Part shown: piece after piece, positions 55,345 to 64,000 of the stretch
Layout of the letters: each line of letters starts with the position of its first letter
How positions within the stretch are numbered: position 1 is the first letter of the stretch
Assembly (NCBI RefSeq): GCF_004563925.1
Contig: NZ_SPNJ01000005.1
Coordinates: forward strand, 62,001 to 126,000
Origin: Herbaspirillum sp. 3R11
Lineage (GTDB): Bacteria; Pseudomonadota; Gammaproteobacteria; Burkholderiales; Burkholderiaceae_D
Length of the DNA: 64,000 nt
Reading direction: 5' to 3'
Made by a program: the position numbers and the translations under genes
Notes under the pieces: generated by a model
Databases searched by the model: none
Told to the model about the DNA's origin: nothing
What the model saw: only the letters and a program-made list of their open reading frames with translations

Positions 55345-56244
55345 ATGGCAAAGATCCGTATCGGCATTTCCGGCTGGCGCTATGCGCCATGGCGCGGCGG
55401 CTTTTATCCTGAAGGGCTGAAGCAGGCCGACGAATTGCAATTCGCGTCGCGCGCCTTGCCCTCGATCGAACTCAACGGCTCCTTCTACGCCTTGCAGCGT
55501 CCGCAGAGCTACGCCGCCTGGTACGACGCGACGCCGCCGGGCTTCGTGTTCAGCATCAAGGGCAATCGCTTCATCACCCACATCCAGCGCCTGCGCGACA
55601 TCGACGGGCCGCTCGCCAATGTATTCGCTTCAGGCGTGTTCAATCTCAAGGAAAAGCTGGGCCCGTTCCTGTGGCAATTCCCGCCGAGTTTTCGTTACGA
55701 CGCCGAACTGGTGGAACATTTCCTGAGCCTGTTGCCGCACGACACCGAGGCCGCGCTGGAACTGGCGCAACACTGCGAGCCGCGCATGAAGGAGCGCAGC
55801 CTGCTTGAGATCGACAAGAAGCGCAAACTGCGCCACGCCATGGAGATCCGTCACGAGAGTTTTATCGACGAAGGTTTCATCGCGCTGCTGCACAAGTACA
55901 ACGTCGCGCTGGTGGTGGCCGACACCGCCGGCAAGTGGCCGTATCTGGAAGATGTCACCGCCGATTTCATGTACCTGCGACTGCACGGCGACAAGGAGTT
56001 GTACGCCAGCGGTTATACCGAACCGGCGCTGGAGCGCTGGGCGCAACGCATCGAGGCGTGGAGCAAGGGTGGGCAGCCTAAGGATGCGCATTGCGTCTCT
56101 GCGAGCAAACCGAAAGCGCGCAAGAGCAGGGACGTTTATTGCTATTTCGATAATGATATTAAGGTCAAGGCCCCCTTCGATGCGAGGCGTCTGATTGAGC
56201 GACTGGGACTCGAAAAAGGGCTCGCCGCGCTGACAGAAAACTGA
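55345..56244 (+). CDS. DUF72 domain protein (YecE-like)
   Basis: 299 residues. IRIGISGWRYAPWRGGFYPE, SRALPSIELNGSFYALQRPQ, FSIKGNRFITHIQRLRD, LGPFLWQFPPSFRYDAELVE, AMEIRHESFIDEG and the C-terminal DVYCYFDNDIKVKAPFDARR are diagnostic of the DUF72 family (TIM-barrel-like). The function is unknown. It follows the MOSC gene by 72 bases on the same strand. CGGAG-like sequence lies upstream of the ATG. Confidence 0.92.
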   Translation: MAKIRIGISGWRYAPWRGGFYPEGLKQADELQFASRALPSIELNGSFYALQRPQSYAAWYDATPPGFVFSIKGNRFITHIQRLRDIDGPLANVFASGVFNLKEKLGPFLWQFPPSFRYDAELVEHFLSLLPHDTEAALELAQHCEPRMKERSLLEIDKKRKLRHAMEIRHESFIDEGFIALLHKYNVALVVADTAGKWPYLEDVTADFMYLRLHGDKELYASGYTEPALERWAQRIEAWSKGGQPKDAHCVSASKPKARKSRDVYCYFDNDIKVKAPFDARRLIERLGLEKGLAALTEN

Positions 56245-56498
56245 CAAAGAATTCACTGCGGAAACACTCTGAAAAGTCACCTTGGTATGTTGTAAAGATT
56301 TGTTGCGAAGCGCCGAAAAATGTCGCTTAATGACGCCTGTCCGATGTCAAAAAATAATCATCGCAACAAGACGGCGGACAAAAGTCTTGGGGGGAATCCA
56401 AGCAAAATCGCAAAATGAATTTCAGGCAATGCTCGTGGATTGCCGCTGTTTTGTGTGACGAGTCATAACAACGATTAACTACTCGGCTGGAGAATTAA

Positions 56499-56834
56499 AT
56501 GGGATCACTTTTGATCGGGACAGGCGCGGGTTTGTTCGGCGTTGCCATGCTGTGGCTGCGCTACGGCCACAAGCTGCGAGAAGAAGCGCCCGTGTCGGAC
56601 TTCCAGCGCAAGCTCAATTTCATCCGCGACGTCTGTGACGGCAACCTCAAGAAAGCCAACGCGCTGCTGACCGAAAAGATGGCGCTCGACACCACGCTGT
56701 CGTACGAGCAGGCAGTTGAACACGTCTATCTCGACATGCTCGAAATCACCAACGAAGAACGCGCGGCTGTTCTGAAACACGGCGAGCGTCGCAAAGCCCG
56801 CCGCGCCAAATCGCAAGAATCCACGACGCAATAA
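56499..56834 (+). CDS. Small single-pass membrane protein, unknown
   Basis: 111 residues: one N-terminal hydrophobic segment (LLIGTGAGLFGVAMLWLRYG) then a charged helical tail (DFQRKLNFIRDVCDGNLKKA, EQAVEHVYLDMLEITNEERA) ending in a basic Arg/Lys-rich stretch. GGAG lies 8 bases before the ATG. A 254-base gap without a gene precedes it (nothing noted there). No family recognised; the codon bias is typical of the core genome, so it is probably a real gene. Confidence 0.75.
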   Translation: MGSLLIGTGAGLFGVAMLWLRYGHKLREEAPVSDFQRKLNFIRDVCDGNLKKANALLTEKMALDTTLSYEQAVEHVYLDMLEITNEERAAVLKHGERRKARRAKSQESTTQ

Positions 56835-57007
56835 GCGACACGCCTCTCACACATGCGATTTTGTAATTTGCAAACTCGCTATTGATAGTTGGGCGCCGGC
56901 AGGGCTGGCGCTATAGTGGAAATCTTGTTTTCACCATCAGGAAATCCGCCGGGAACAGTGCACTCAGTCTGAGTCATCGCAGTTCCCGACGATCGTCCAA
57001 CCCAACT

Positions 57008-58096
57008 ATGCATATCGTCATCGGCGCCGGCGTGATCGGCGCTTCGGTCGCTTATCATCTGGCGCGCGCAGGTGCGCCCGTCACCGTCATCGATGCCGGT
57101 CGCATCGGCGGCGGCACCAGCGGCAACAGCTTCGCCTGGGTCAATTCACACAACAAGGCGCCGCGCGCCTATCACGATCTCAATGTCGCCGGCATGCGCG
57201 CACATGCCGCCTTGCGCGAACGCTTCGGCGACGCGCCGTGGTGGCATGGCGGCGGCACCGTCGAATGGGAAGGCATCGCGCCTGAGGCTTATCGCGCCAA
57301 GGTGGCCTTGCTGCAATCCTGGGGCTATGCCGCAGAGTGGCTCGATCGCGCCGCCTTGCAGGCGCTGGAACCGGACATCAATCCCGATGCCGTCGGCGAT
57401 GCGCCGGTGGCGTTCTTTCCCGACGACGGCTGGGTCGATCCCGTGGTCTACAGCCATGGACTATTGATCGAGGCCAAGCGGCTTGGCGCACACGTATTTG
57501 AACATCTTGCGGTGACGGCAATCTGTCGCCAGGGCAATCGGGTAATCGGCGTCACCACCGCCGATGGCACGACACATGACGCCGACGTGGTCGTCAACGC
57601 CACCGGACGCTGGGCCGACCAGGCGGCATTGCCGGCCGGGCTGCGCATTCCGCTGGCGCCGTCTGCGGGCCTGATGCTGTTCACGCCGCCGCTGGCGCAC
57701 GGCGTGCAGCGCGTAATCTTTTCTCCTCGGGTACATATCCGTCCGGACGGCGCGGGGCGCCTGCTGATTTGCCGCAACGATCTCGAGGTCAAAGCCGACG
57801 CCGAATTCGACCGCCGCTCGCCCGAAGTGGCGGGACTGCTCGCCGCCGCCCGCGAGGTGTTGCCGCTGCTGCGTGGCGTCGACGCCGAAGCCTTGCGAGT
57901 GGGCGTGCGTGCGATTCCGGCGGATCAATTTCCTGCGGTCGGTCCATCGCCCGACACCAGCGGCTACTACAGCGTGGTCACGCACAGCGGCGTGACGCTG
58001 GCGCCTTTCCTGGGCGAAGCGGCTGCCGATGAAATCCTCAACAACACCGTGCGTCCCGAGCTGCAAAGCTTCCGGCCGCAACGCTTTTTTCTCTGA
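57008..58096 (+). CDS. FAD-dependent oxidoreductase, D-amino-acid oxidase family
   Basis: 362 residues from MHIVIGAGVIGASVAYHLAR. The dinucleotide motif GAGVIGASVAYHLARAGAPV and the DAO motif SGNSFAWVNSHNKAPR are at the N-terminus; VVNATGRWADQAALPAG, RVGVRAIPADQFPAVGPSPD and THSGVTLAPFLGEAAADEIL lie towards the C-terminus. It resembles glycine/D-amino acid dehydrogenases. It begins a plus-strand set with an AhpD-like gene (25 bases later) and a racemase-like gene, so it may oxidise an amino acid freed or interconverted by the latter (inference). An earlier in-frame start at 56882 has no support. Confidence 0.88.
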   Translation: MHIVIGAGVIGASVAYHLARAGAPVTVIDAGRIGGGTSGNSFAWVNSHNKAPRAYHDLNVAGMRAHAALRERFGDAPWWHGGGTVEWEGIAPEAYRAKVALLQSWGYAAEWLDRAALQALEPDINPDAVGDAPVAFFPDDGWVDPVVYSHGLLIEAKRLGAHVFEHLAVTAICRQGNRVIGVTTADGTTHDADVVVNATGRWADQAALPAGLRIPLAPSAGLMLFTPPLAHGVQRVIFSPRVHIRPDGAGRLLICRNDLEVKADAEFDRRSPEVAGLLAAAREVLPLLRGVDAEALRVGVRAIPADQFPAVGPSPDTSGYYSVVTHSGVTLAPFLGEAAADEILNNTVRPELQSFRPQRFFL

Positions 58097-58120
58097 CGTC
58101 TTCATCCCACAAGGACACCC

Positions 58121-58642
58121 ATGGCAAGAATCAACCTCGTGCAGCGCGATGCGCTCGACCCGCAAGGCCGGCAATCCTACGACGACGAAATCGCGCGCGT
58201 CGGCCAGGTCACCAACATGAAGGGCACCATCCTGCATTCGCAGGCGGCGCACCAGGCCTATCACGGCTCCTACCTGATCAAGGCCGAGCTGATCAAGCTG
58301 CTCGGCAAGCGTGCCTTCAACGTCTACGCGCATGCGATTTCGTCGGCATCGGATTGCCTGCTGTGTTCGACCTTCTTCCGCAAGGCGCTGGCGGCCGAAG
58401 GCATCTCGCCGAAAGACTTCAGCCCGACCGACGACGAGCAATTGCTGATCGACCTCGGCAGCCGCATCGGCGGCCGCGCCAAGCAACTAGACGACGCCAT
58501 CTGGGCGCGCCTGAAGCAACGCTACGATGACAGCGCCATCGTCAATCTGATCGGTTTCGGCGGCACCATGGTGGCCACCAACATCTTCAACAGCCTGCTC
58601 GAAGTCGACATGGACGACTACCTGCAAGACCCGGCGCAATAA
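58121..58642 (+). CDS. AhpD/carboxymuconolactone decarboxylase-like protein
   Basis: 173 residues, helical. SSASDCLLCSTFFRKALA carries C79 and C82, a CxxC pair at the place used by AhpD-like CMD proteins as a redox centre. GTILHSQAAHQAYHGSYLIK and LIGFGGTMVATNIFNSLLEV agree with the family. CACAAGGACACC precedes the ATG. It lies 25 bases after the oxidoreductase gene and 20 before the racemase-like gene. It may help detoxify peroxide made by the oxidase (inference). Confidence 0.82.
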   Translation: MARINLVQRDALDPQGRQSYDDEIARVGQVTNMKGTILHSQAAHQAYHGSYLIKAELIKLLGKRAFNVYAHAISSASDCLLCSTFFRKALAAEGISPKDFSPTDDEQLLIDLGSRIGGRAKQLDDAIWARLKQRYDDSAIVNLIGFGGTMVATNIFNSLLEVDMDDYLQDPAQ

Positions 58643-58662
58643 AGAAGAAACGGAGCAAACAC

Positions 58663-59379
58663 ATGAGCGCGCCCAAGAAAACCTATTACGGCGTCAGCGT
58701 CGGCATCCTGATGGTGAAGACGCATTTCCGCCGTTACCTCGGTGACATCGGCCATGCCGGCACCTGGAATTTTCCGGTGCAATACCGCATCGTTGAAGAT
58801 GCCGTGCCGTCCAAGATGACCGACCTGCACAACGTCAGCCTGCTGGAGCCTTTCAAGAAGGCCGCGAAGGAACTGGTTGACGCTGGCGTCGACGGCATCA
58901 CCACGACCTGCGGCTTCCTGTCGATCTACCAGCAGGAGCTGGTCGACTTCTGCGGTGTGCCGGTCGCCACCAGCAGCCTGTTGCAGGTGCCGATGGTGCA
59001 GCGGATCATTCCGTCCAACAAGAAGGTCGGCATCCTCACCTACAACGGTGAGGTGCTCAACGGCAAATACCTGGAAGCGGTCGGTATCGCCGCCGACACG
59101 CCGGTGTACGGCATGCCACAGGACTCGGAGTTCGTGCGCTCGATCCGCGAAGGCGATGACGGCGTGCCGTATGCAGTGCTGCGCCAGGAAGTGCTCGACC
59201 TGGTCGCGCGCATGCTGCGTGAGAACCCGTCCATTGGCGCGATCGTGTCCGAATGCACCAACCTCGCGCCGTTCACGGCCGACATCCAGCAGACCTTCGA
59301 CATCCCGATCTACGACACGGTGTCGCTGGTGAACTGGTTCCAGGCAGGCTTGCGGCCGCGGCGTTATCCGGCGGAGTAA
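58663..59379 (+). CDS. Asp/Glu/hydantoin racemase-family protein
   Basis: 238 residues. The two catalytic cysteines of the family are visible: C83 in [16 protein letters not shown] and C198 in [36 protein letters not shown] and [16 protein letters not shown] fit the Asp/Glu racemase superfamily, which includes hydantoin racemase and maleate isomerase. The substrate is unknown. It closes a compact three-gene set with the oxidoreductase and the AhpD-like protein. ACGGAG lies before the start. Confidence 0.88.
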   Translation: MSAPKKTYYGVSVGILMVKTHFRRYLGDIGHAGTWNFPVQYRIVEDAVPSKMTDLHNVSLLEPFKKAAKELVDAGVDGITTTCGFLSIYQQELVDFCGVPVATSSLLQVPMVQRIIPSNKKVGILTYNGEVLNGKYLEAVGIAADTPVYGMPQDSEFVRSIREGDDGVPYAVLRQEVLDLVARMLRENPSIGAIVSECTNLAPFTADIQQTFDIPIYDTVSLVNWFQAGLRPRRYPAE

Positions 59380-59467
59380 GGTTGTGGCGGGTGCCGCCGG
59401 ATCCATTGCGGAACCGGTATCATGCTTGTCTGCGGATCTCCCGTGCATCCAACCTGAAAGCGTCGCC

Positions 59468-60091
59468 ATGATTACCGTCCTTGGAAAAGTTACGTCAATC
59501 AACGTCAGAAAAGTGCTCTGGTGCTGTACCGAGCTCGGCTTGCCTTTTCAGCAGGAGAACTGGGGCGGGGATTTTCAAACGACGCAGACGCCGGAGTTTC
59601 TGGCGCTGAATCCGCACGGGCTGGTGCCGGTGATTCGCGATGGAGACTTTGTTTTGTGGGAGTCGAATTCCATCCTGCGTTACCTGGCCAACCGCTACGG
59701 CGCTGATCCGCTGTATCCGCAGGAGCCGCGGCGGCGGGCGCAGGTGGATCAATGGATGGACTGGCAGGCCTCGGACCTGAACAGTGCATGGCGCTACGCT
59801 TTCATGGCACTGGTCAGAAAGTCGCTTGCGCATCAACAGCCAACAGAACTGGCCGCCGCAGTCGCCGGCTGGAATGCGCACATGGGCAGGCTGGACCGCC
59901 ATCTTGGCGCGACCGGCGCGTACGTCGCCGGCCAGGATTTCACGCTGGCCGACATCACTATCGCCTTGTCCGTCAATCGCTGGCTGTCGACGCCCATGGA
60001 GCGGCCGGACTATCCTGCGGTGGCAAGCTACTTCGAACGCCTGCGCGAGCGGCCGGGCTTTGGCGCGCATTGCGACAACGGCGCGCCCTGA
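59468..60091 (+). CDS. Glutathione S-transferase
   Basis: 207 residues from [20 protein letters not shown]. The N-terminal thioredoxin-like domain shows [40 protein letters not shown] and [14 protein letters not shown] (Glu-Ser for glutathione binding). The helical C-terminal domain includes [20 protein letters not shown] and [12 protein letters not shown] with the conserved Asp cap. It is a general bacterial GST; the target is unknown. The frame extends to 59384, but 59468 is the family start. Confidence 0.92.
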   Translation: MITVLGKVTSINVRKVLWCCTELGLPFQQENWGGDFQTTQTPEFLALNPHGLVPVIRDGDFVLWESNSILRYLANRYGADPLYPQEPRRRAQVDQWMDWQASDLNSAWRYAFMALVRKSLAHQQPTELAAAVAGWNAHMGRLDRHLGATGAYVAGQDFTLADITIALSVNRWLSTPMERPDYPAVASYFERLRERPGFGAHCDNGAP

Positions 60092-60112
60092 TTCACTTCG
60101 CATCGGAGCAGC

Positions 60113-60541
60113 ATGGATTCCACAATCGAAAATTCGCCGCACCGTCTCGTCGAAATCTTTTTCTACGGCCTGCACATGGATGGCGCTTCGCTACAGACCA
60201 AAGGGATTGTCATCCGGCGGCCGCGTCTCGCCAAGATTCACGACTGCAAGGTGATCGTCCGGACGAAAGCCATTTTGTTGCGAGAAAAAGGGGCGACGGC
60301 GCACGGCATGCTGTACCAGCTCACGCACGCTGAAATCGATGTCCTGTACAAAAATCAGCTCGACTATCGGGCGGAAGCTTTTGCAGTCGATGACGGCGAG
60401 CGCATCGTCAGCGCCATCAGCATGGTGCACATCAATCCGCCGCTGGAGGGCGCGGTCGATCCCGTGTACGCGACAAAACTCCGCAAGATCCTGGAAGAGT
60501 CGGGGCTTCCTGCAATCCATTTCACGGGCGACATCCAGTAG
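60113..60541 (+). CDS. Gamma-glutamylcyclotransferase/AIG2-like protein
   Basis: 142 residues. EIFFYGLHMDGASLQTKGIV gives the N-terminal FxYGxxM motif of the AIG2/GGCT fold; GATAHGMLYQLTHAEIDVLY and the following YRAEAF fit the rest. Family enzymes act on gamma-glutamyl peptides, including glutathione products. The gene starts 21 bases after the GST stop, which fits a glutathione-related role. The catalytic Glu is not certain by eye. Confidence 0.7.
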   Translation: MDSTIENSPHRLVEIFFYGLHMDGASLQTKGIVIRRPRLAKIHDCKVIVRTKAILLREKGATAHGMLYQLTHAEIDVLYKNQLDYRAEAFAVDDGERIVSAISMVHINPPLEGAVDPVYATKLRKILEESGLPAIHFTGDIQ

Positions 60542-60594
60542 ACCTTCGGCTGCCGATCCATGAGCCGGCGGAGTAGCCTGCAGGTCGCCCGGGA

Positions 60595-61806
60595 TTATTT
60601 CGCGGGCTCGCAGGAAAAGGATTGCGCCAGTCGGACCCAATACTCGACGCCGCCGGCGATGATGTCGTCATTGAAGTCATAGTGCGCGTTGTGCAACTGC
60701 TGGCGACTGCCGTTGGCGGCGTTACCGATCAGGATGTAGGTTCCGGGACGCTCTTCGAGCATGAAGCCGAAGTCTTCGGAGGTCATGTTTGCCGGCACGT
60801 CCGCGTGCACATTGCCGGCGCCGAAACAGCGCTGCAGAACCCGGCGGCAGAACGCCGTCTCGGCGGGCGTATTGACCGTCGCCGGATAGTATTGGAAAAA
60901 CTCCAGCGTCGCGCTCGCGCCATGGATGGCGGCAATGCCTTCGGCAATGAGGGCCATCTCTGCCTGCAGTTTTTTCAGCAGCGTCGACGACAAGGTGCGT
61001 ACCGTGCCGCGCAACTCCGCGCTGTCGGGAATGACATTGTCGGTCATGCCGGCGTTGAACATGCACACCGACACCACGGCCGGTTCGACCGGGCTCTTGT
61101 GGCGCGCAACCAGCGTCTGGAACTGCTGGACGATGGCGCAGGCGATCGGAATCGGATCGATGCCAAGATGCGGTTGGGCAGCGTGCGCGCCGCGACCGGT
61201 GACAATGATTCTGAAGCGCTGGCCGGCCGCCATGATCGGGCCGACGCGCAATCCGAACTGCCCGGCTGGCAGGTCGGGCCAGTTATGCATGCCGAACACC
61301 GCCGCCGTCGGGAATTCCTCGAACAAGCCGTCATCCATCATCTTGCGCGCGCCCGCGCCGCCTTCTTCGCCCGGCTGAAAGACGAAGTGAACGTCGTGCG
61401 GCGGGGCCGGCAATGTTTTCATCAGCAACGCGGCGCCCAGCAACATGGTGGTGTGTCCGTCATGGCCGCAGGCGTGCATGCGGCCGTCGCAACTGGAGGC
61501 ATGCTCGAAGACATTTTTTTCGCTGATCGGCAGGGCGTCCATGTCGGCGCGCAGCACGATACCCGGTCCACTATGCTTACCCGGCAAGGTCGCGACCAGT
61601 CCTGTACCGCCCATGCCTTTGCGCACCACATAGCCGGCGTTCTGCAATTCGGCGGCGACCACCTCGGCGGTGCGCAGTTCTTCGAAGCGCAATTCCGGAT
61701 GCCGGTGCAGGTCGCGCCGGAAGCTGCGCAGGAACGGCAAGTTGGCATTGATCAGGGCGCGCAGCGTCGTCGTATCGGAAAAATTCAGGGCGTCGATGGA
61801 AGTCAT
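60595..61806 (-). CDS. M20-family amidohydrolase (hippurate hydrolase-like)
   Basis: 403 residues. M20D motifs: FRRDLHRHPELRFEELRTAE, GIVLRADMDALPISE, DGRMHACGHDGHTTMLLGAA, FVFQPGEEGGAGARKMMDDG and NMTSEDFGFMLEERPGTYIL, which hold the two-metal ligands (HACGHD, EEGG, SEDF). Such enzymes remove acyl groups from N-acyl amino acids such as hippurate. It follows the sodium symporter gene by 89 bases on the same strand, with an intrinsic terminator between, so the symporter may import its substrate or remove its product (inference). Confidence 0.92.
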   Translation of the reverse strand: MTSIDALNFSDTTTLRALINANLPFLRSFRRDLHRHPELRFEELRTAEVVAAELQNAGYVVRKGMGGTGLVATLPGKHSGPGIVLRADMDALPISEKNVFEHASSCDGRMHACGHDGHTTMLLGAALLMKTLPAPPHDVHFVFQPGEEGGAGARKMMDDGLFEEFPTAAVFGMHNWPDLPAGQFGLRVGPIMAAGQRFRIIVTGRGAHAAQPHLGIDPIPIACAIVQQFQTLVARHKSPVEPAVVSVCMFNAGMTDNVIPDSAELRGTVRTLSSTLLKKLQAEMALIAEGIAAIHGASATLEFFQYYPATVNTPAETAFCRRVLQRCFGAGNVHADVPANMTSEDFGFMLEERPGTYILIGNAANGSRQQLHNAHYDFNDDIIAGGVEYWVRLAQSFSCEPAK

Positions 61807-61824
61807 GGCTAGAAAATTGAAAAT

Positions 61825-61876
61825 GAAAAAAAGGCGGCGAAGCAGGGTGTCTCGATGGAGTCCTTGCCTCGCCGCC
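61825..61876 (-). terminator. Intrinsic terminator between the symporter and amidohydrolase genes
   Basis: On the minus strand GGCGGCGAGGCA pairs with TGCTTCGCCGCC (one G-T pair), followed by seven T. It ends about 15 bases before the amidohydrolase start, so downstream expression would depend on read-through or processing. Confidence 0.8.
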
Positions 61877-61895
61877 GGAGCAGCCGCTACCTCAT

Positions 61896-63395
61896 TCAGG
61901 CGATTGAATCGGCCCGCAGCTGATTGCTGTCCTGCTTGGCGCCGGAGCGGGTCGCCGCAGTGACCAGCAACATGGCGATGACGTTCAGCGTCAGCGCAAC
62001 CACGCCAACATTGGTGTCCTTGAGGAAATCAGGGATGAACGGAATCAGGTCCGAGATCGTCATCTTGGTCACCGACAGGACCGCCACCGTCGCTTCACCC
62101 ACCAGAATGCCGACGATTGCCCCCGCCTTGCTGACCGGCCGGGACGGCATGATGCTGGCCAGCAGCGCCGGGAACAATTGCGTCACCAGGCTGTACGCCA
62201 TCAGCAGCAGCGAGACGATGGTTTGTCCGCCCTGCAGGGTGAACCACAATCCCACCAGCATCACCAGCGGCGCCGCCAGCTTGGCGACGCGGCCAATATG
62301 GCGGTTGTCTGCTTCGGCGTTGTCGCTAGACTTGCGAATGGCGCGATAGACATTGTTCGCCAGCAGCGTCGACACCGCCATCAGGATCATCGAGCCGGGA
62401 ACGATCGCCGTCAGCACGCCGGCTGCGCCGATGATGCCGACCACCCAGGGATCGAAGGTGGCGATCGAGATCTTGAACAGCGCCAGATCAATGTCGGGTC
62501 CGGTCAAACCTGGGATCTGCAAGACCGTGGCAAAGCCGACGAAGAAAACGAACAGCAGCATCATCTGGTAGATCGGCAGGGTATAGGCATTGCGGCGCAG
62601 ACTCTGCTCGCTCTTGGCGGTGAACGACGCCATGAACATATGCGGCCACATGTAGAAACCCAGTGTCGTCAGCAGCACGGTGGACGTCATCCAGACCGCG
62701 TTCTTGCCGGTGGCGGGCAAGGCCAGGAAACCGGGTTTGGCAAGTTCGATCGCTTCAAACATCGGCGTGATGCCGCCGTAGTAGTGCCAAGGCAGATACA
62801 AGCCAAGGAAGATCGCCACTGCCAGCACCAGGAAATCCTTCAGCACCGAGGTCCAGGCCGAGCCGTGCACGCCGGACACCATGACATAGATCACCGTGAC
62901 GATCGCACCGATCCAGACGCCTTGCGTGGAACTCAGGCCGGAATACGACGCCACACTGACGATGATGCCAAGGCCTTTGAGCTGCAGCACCAGATAGGGC
63001 ATGAGGGCGACGACACCCACCAGTGCGACCAGGATGCCGAGCGCCGGGCTGTTGAATTTCTTGGCGAAGAAATCCGGTTGCGATAACAACCGGTGCTGTT
63101 TGGCGAAGCGCCAGATCGGCGGCAATATCCAGTACGACAGCACGAAACTCAGGCTGCCGAAGCCCAGCATGTAATACGCCGGACCGCCGACGCCGTAGGC
63201 AAAGCCGCTGCCGCCGAGGAACACGAAGGTGGTGTAGATCTCACCCGCCATCAGCAGGAACACCAGGCCGGCGCCGAAGCCGCGACCGGCTACCGTCCAC
63301 TGTTCCAGGCTCATGTCCTTGCCGCGCTGGGCGCGCACGCCCAGCCACAGGGCCAGCAGCATGGTGCCGAAAATAAGGATCAAGGCAATGTTCAT
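61896..63395 (-). CDS. Sodium:solute symporter family transporter
   Basis: 499 residues from MNIALILIFGTMLLALWLGV (GGGAG upstream), with about 13 membrane helices. SSS-family features: GKDMSLEQWTVAGRGFGAGL, GEIYTTFVFLGGSGFAYGVG, YMVSGVHGSAWTSVLKDFLV and GSMILMAVSTLLANNVYRA. The substrate is not evident; short-chain carboxylates or amino acids are usual. The DUF3311 gene ends 1 base upstream, a pairing often seen with this class (as YhdT with PanF). It is inner-membrane located. Confidence 0.93.
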   Translation of the reverse strand: MNIALILIFGTMLLALWLGVRAQRGKDMSLEQWTVAGRGFGAGLVFLLMAGEIYTTFVFLGGSGFAYGVGGPAYYMLGFGSLSFVLSYWILPPIWRFAKQHRLLSQPDFFAKKFNSPALGILVALVGVVALMPYLVLQLKGLGIIVSVASYSGLSSTQGVWIGAIVTVIYVMVSGVHGSAWTSVLKDFLVLAVAIFLGLYLPWHYYGGITPMFEAIELAKPGFLALPATGKNAVWMTSTVLLTTLGFYMWPHMFMASFTAKSEQSLRRNAYTLPIYQMMLLFVFFVGFATVLQIPGLTGPDIDLALFKISIATFDPWVVGIIGAAGVLTAIVPGSMILMAVSTLLANNVYRAIRKSSDNAEADNRHIGRVAKLAAPLVMLVGLWFTLQGGQTIVSLLLMAYSLVTQLFPALLASIMPSRPVSKAGAIVGILVGEATVAVLSVTKMTISDLIPFIPDFLKDTNVGVVALTLNVIAMLLVTAATRSGAKQDSNQLRADSIA

Positions 63396-63396
63396 A

Positions 63397-63606
63397 TTAT
63401 TCTCCCAGCTCGACATAGCCCGGCGCATTGCGCGGATCGAATCGATAGACGATGTACATCACGACTGACGTCATGGCCAGCGACAGCGCCATCCACGACA
63501 GCAGGAATGGCAGACCGAACAGAAATGGCGTGACGCGATTGAAGAAAAACGGCCCCAGCATGACCGTTGCTACGGGTACTAAAGCAAGATACCTAACTGC
63601 ACTCAT
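63397..63606 (-). CDS. DUF3311 small membrane protein
   Basis: 69 residues from MSAVRYLALVPVATVMLGPF. Two membrane helices (LALVPVATVMLGPFFFNRV and LFGLPFLLSWMALSLAMTSV) and a short tail (MYIVYRFDPRNAPGYVELGE) are typical of DUF3311. GGGGGG lies before the ATG at 63606; the frame extends to 63708 without support. It is almost contiguous with the symporter gene and is probably its small subunit or stabiliser. Confidence 0.88.
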   Translation of the reverse strand: MSAVRYLALVPVATVMLGPFFFNRVTPFLFGLPFLLSWMALSLAMTSVVMYIVYRFDPRNAPGYVELGE

Positions 63607-63809
63607 TGAATCCCCCCTTGAATTGACAATTGACAAATGCAAACGACAACAAGCGTGGCCTGCCGCCCAAATAGCTGAGCTGCAGAAACAGGCGAAGATG
63701 AACTGCACGGTTCGCGGGCATGCGGGCGAACAGGGCTGGCGAAGGCGAACGGGCTACATGGGATTTCCTCCGGAGCGAAGTCGGATCGAGATCTGAATAA
63801 ATTCGTGGA

Positions 63810-64000
63810 TCAGCCCAGCAACTTGTGCGACACCGATTTGACGTGGGTGTAGTGCTCCAGTCCCTCGGTGCCGCCTTCGCGGCCGTAGCCGCTGTCCTTG
63901 ACGCCGCCGAACGGCGTTTCCGACACCGCCGACACCATGTGGTTGATCGCCAGATTGCCGACCTCGAGTTCGCATGCCAGCCGGTGTGCATGATTGGCTG
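63810..64000 (-). CDS. Aldehyde dehydrogenase (partial, N-terminus outside window)
   Basis: 63 codons read on the minus strand from the window edge to a TGA at 63810. VGNLAINHMVSAVSETPFGG, VKDSGYGREGGTEGLEHYTH and the terminal VKSVSHKLLG are the C-terminal signature of NAD(P)-dependent aldehyde dehydrogenases, closest to succinate-semialdehyde dehydrogenase-like members. It lies about 200 bases upstream of the DUF3311 gene on the same strand and may belong to the same catabolic set. Confidence 0.85.
   Translation of the reverse strand, partial: ANHAHRLACELEVGNLAINHMVSAVSETPFGGVKDSGYGREGGTEGLEHYTHVKSVSHKLLG

Overview
The window looks like a chromosomal segment of a high-GC betaproteobacterium, most probably Burkholderiales/Oxalobacteraceae (Herbaspirillum- or Collimonas-like). 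This rests on the aerobic phenylacetyl-CoA cluster with a TetR-type regulator, class I fumarase beside murI, UPF0114, many chemotaxis and c-di-GMP proteins, and near-exclusive G/C third codon positions in the core genes. The genus is inferred by eye, not from a search.

Layout. (1) 1-13.6 kb: phenylacetate catabolism. The minus-strand operon paaY-paaA-paaB-paaC-paaD-paaE-paaN (the last running off the left edge) diverges from a plus-strand set: a paaR-like TetR regulator, an ABC substrate-binding protein, paaZ, and a LivH / fused LivM-LivG / LivF transporter. A perfect 14-bp palindrome lies inside a good sigma70 promoter for the minus operon. (2) 13.7-20 kb: signalling, with an MCP carrying a C-terminal Cache-like domain, an HD-GYP response regulator and a large hybrid histidine kinase. 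(3) 20.2-24.5 kb: an Lrp-type regulator divergent from a fused indolepyruvate ferredoxin oxidoreductase, an enzyme type that can turn aryl-pyruvates into aryl-acetyl-CoA and so may feed the Paa pathway. (4) 24.6-28.8 kb: an AT-richer accessory block with a RES-domain toxin-like protein, an unrecognised membrane protein and an Mrr-like nuclease. (5) 29-35 kb: host-like genes (a possible pentameric ligand-gated-channel-like protein, an MCP, a degenerate HD-GYP protein, a cupin). (6) 35.3-44.2 kb: a five-gene plus-strand accessory cluster ending just before tRNA-Ser. It holds a coiled-coil membrane protein, a KAP-type P-loop NTPase, two phospholipase-D-like proteins each with a single HxRx4D motif, and a large protein of no recognised family. 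The last three genes are translationally coupled. This is the best candidate for an undescribed, possibly anti-phage, system. (7) 44.6-64 kb: core metabolism and regulation (tRNA-Ser, acs, UPF0114, fumarase, murI, tRNA-His, a QorR/QorB-like pair, aldo/keto reductase, amidotransferase/MOSC pair, a D-amino-acid-oxidase-like/AhpD-like/racemase operon, GST, an M20 amidohydrolase with a sodium symporter and its DUF3311 partner, and the end of an aldehyde dehydrogenase).

A dispersed structured repeat with tRNA-Ser-like ends occurs at 29.04 kb (decayed) and 44.42 kb (well preserved, beside the real tRNA-Ser). A possible tRNA fragment sits at 27.8 kb. No integrase, transposase, CRISPR array or rRNA was seen. 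All family assignments come from reading motifs, not from database searches.
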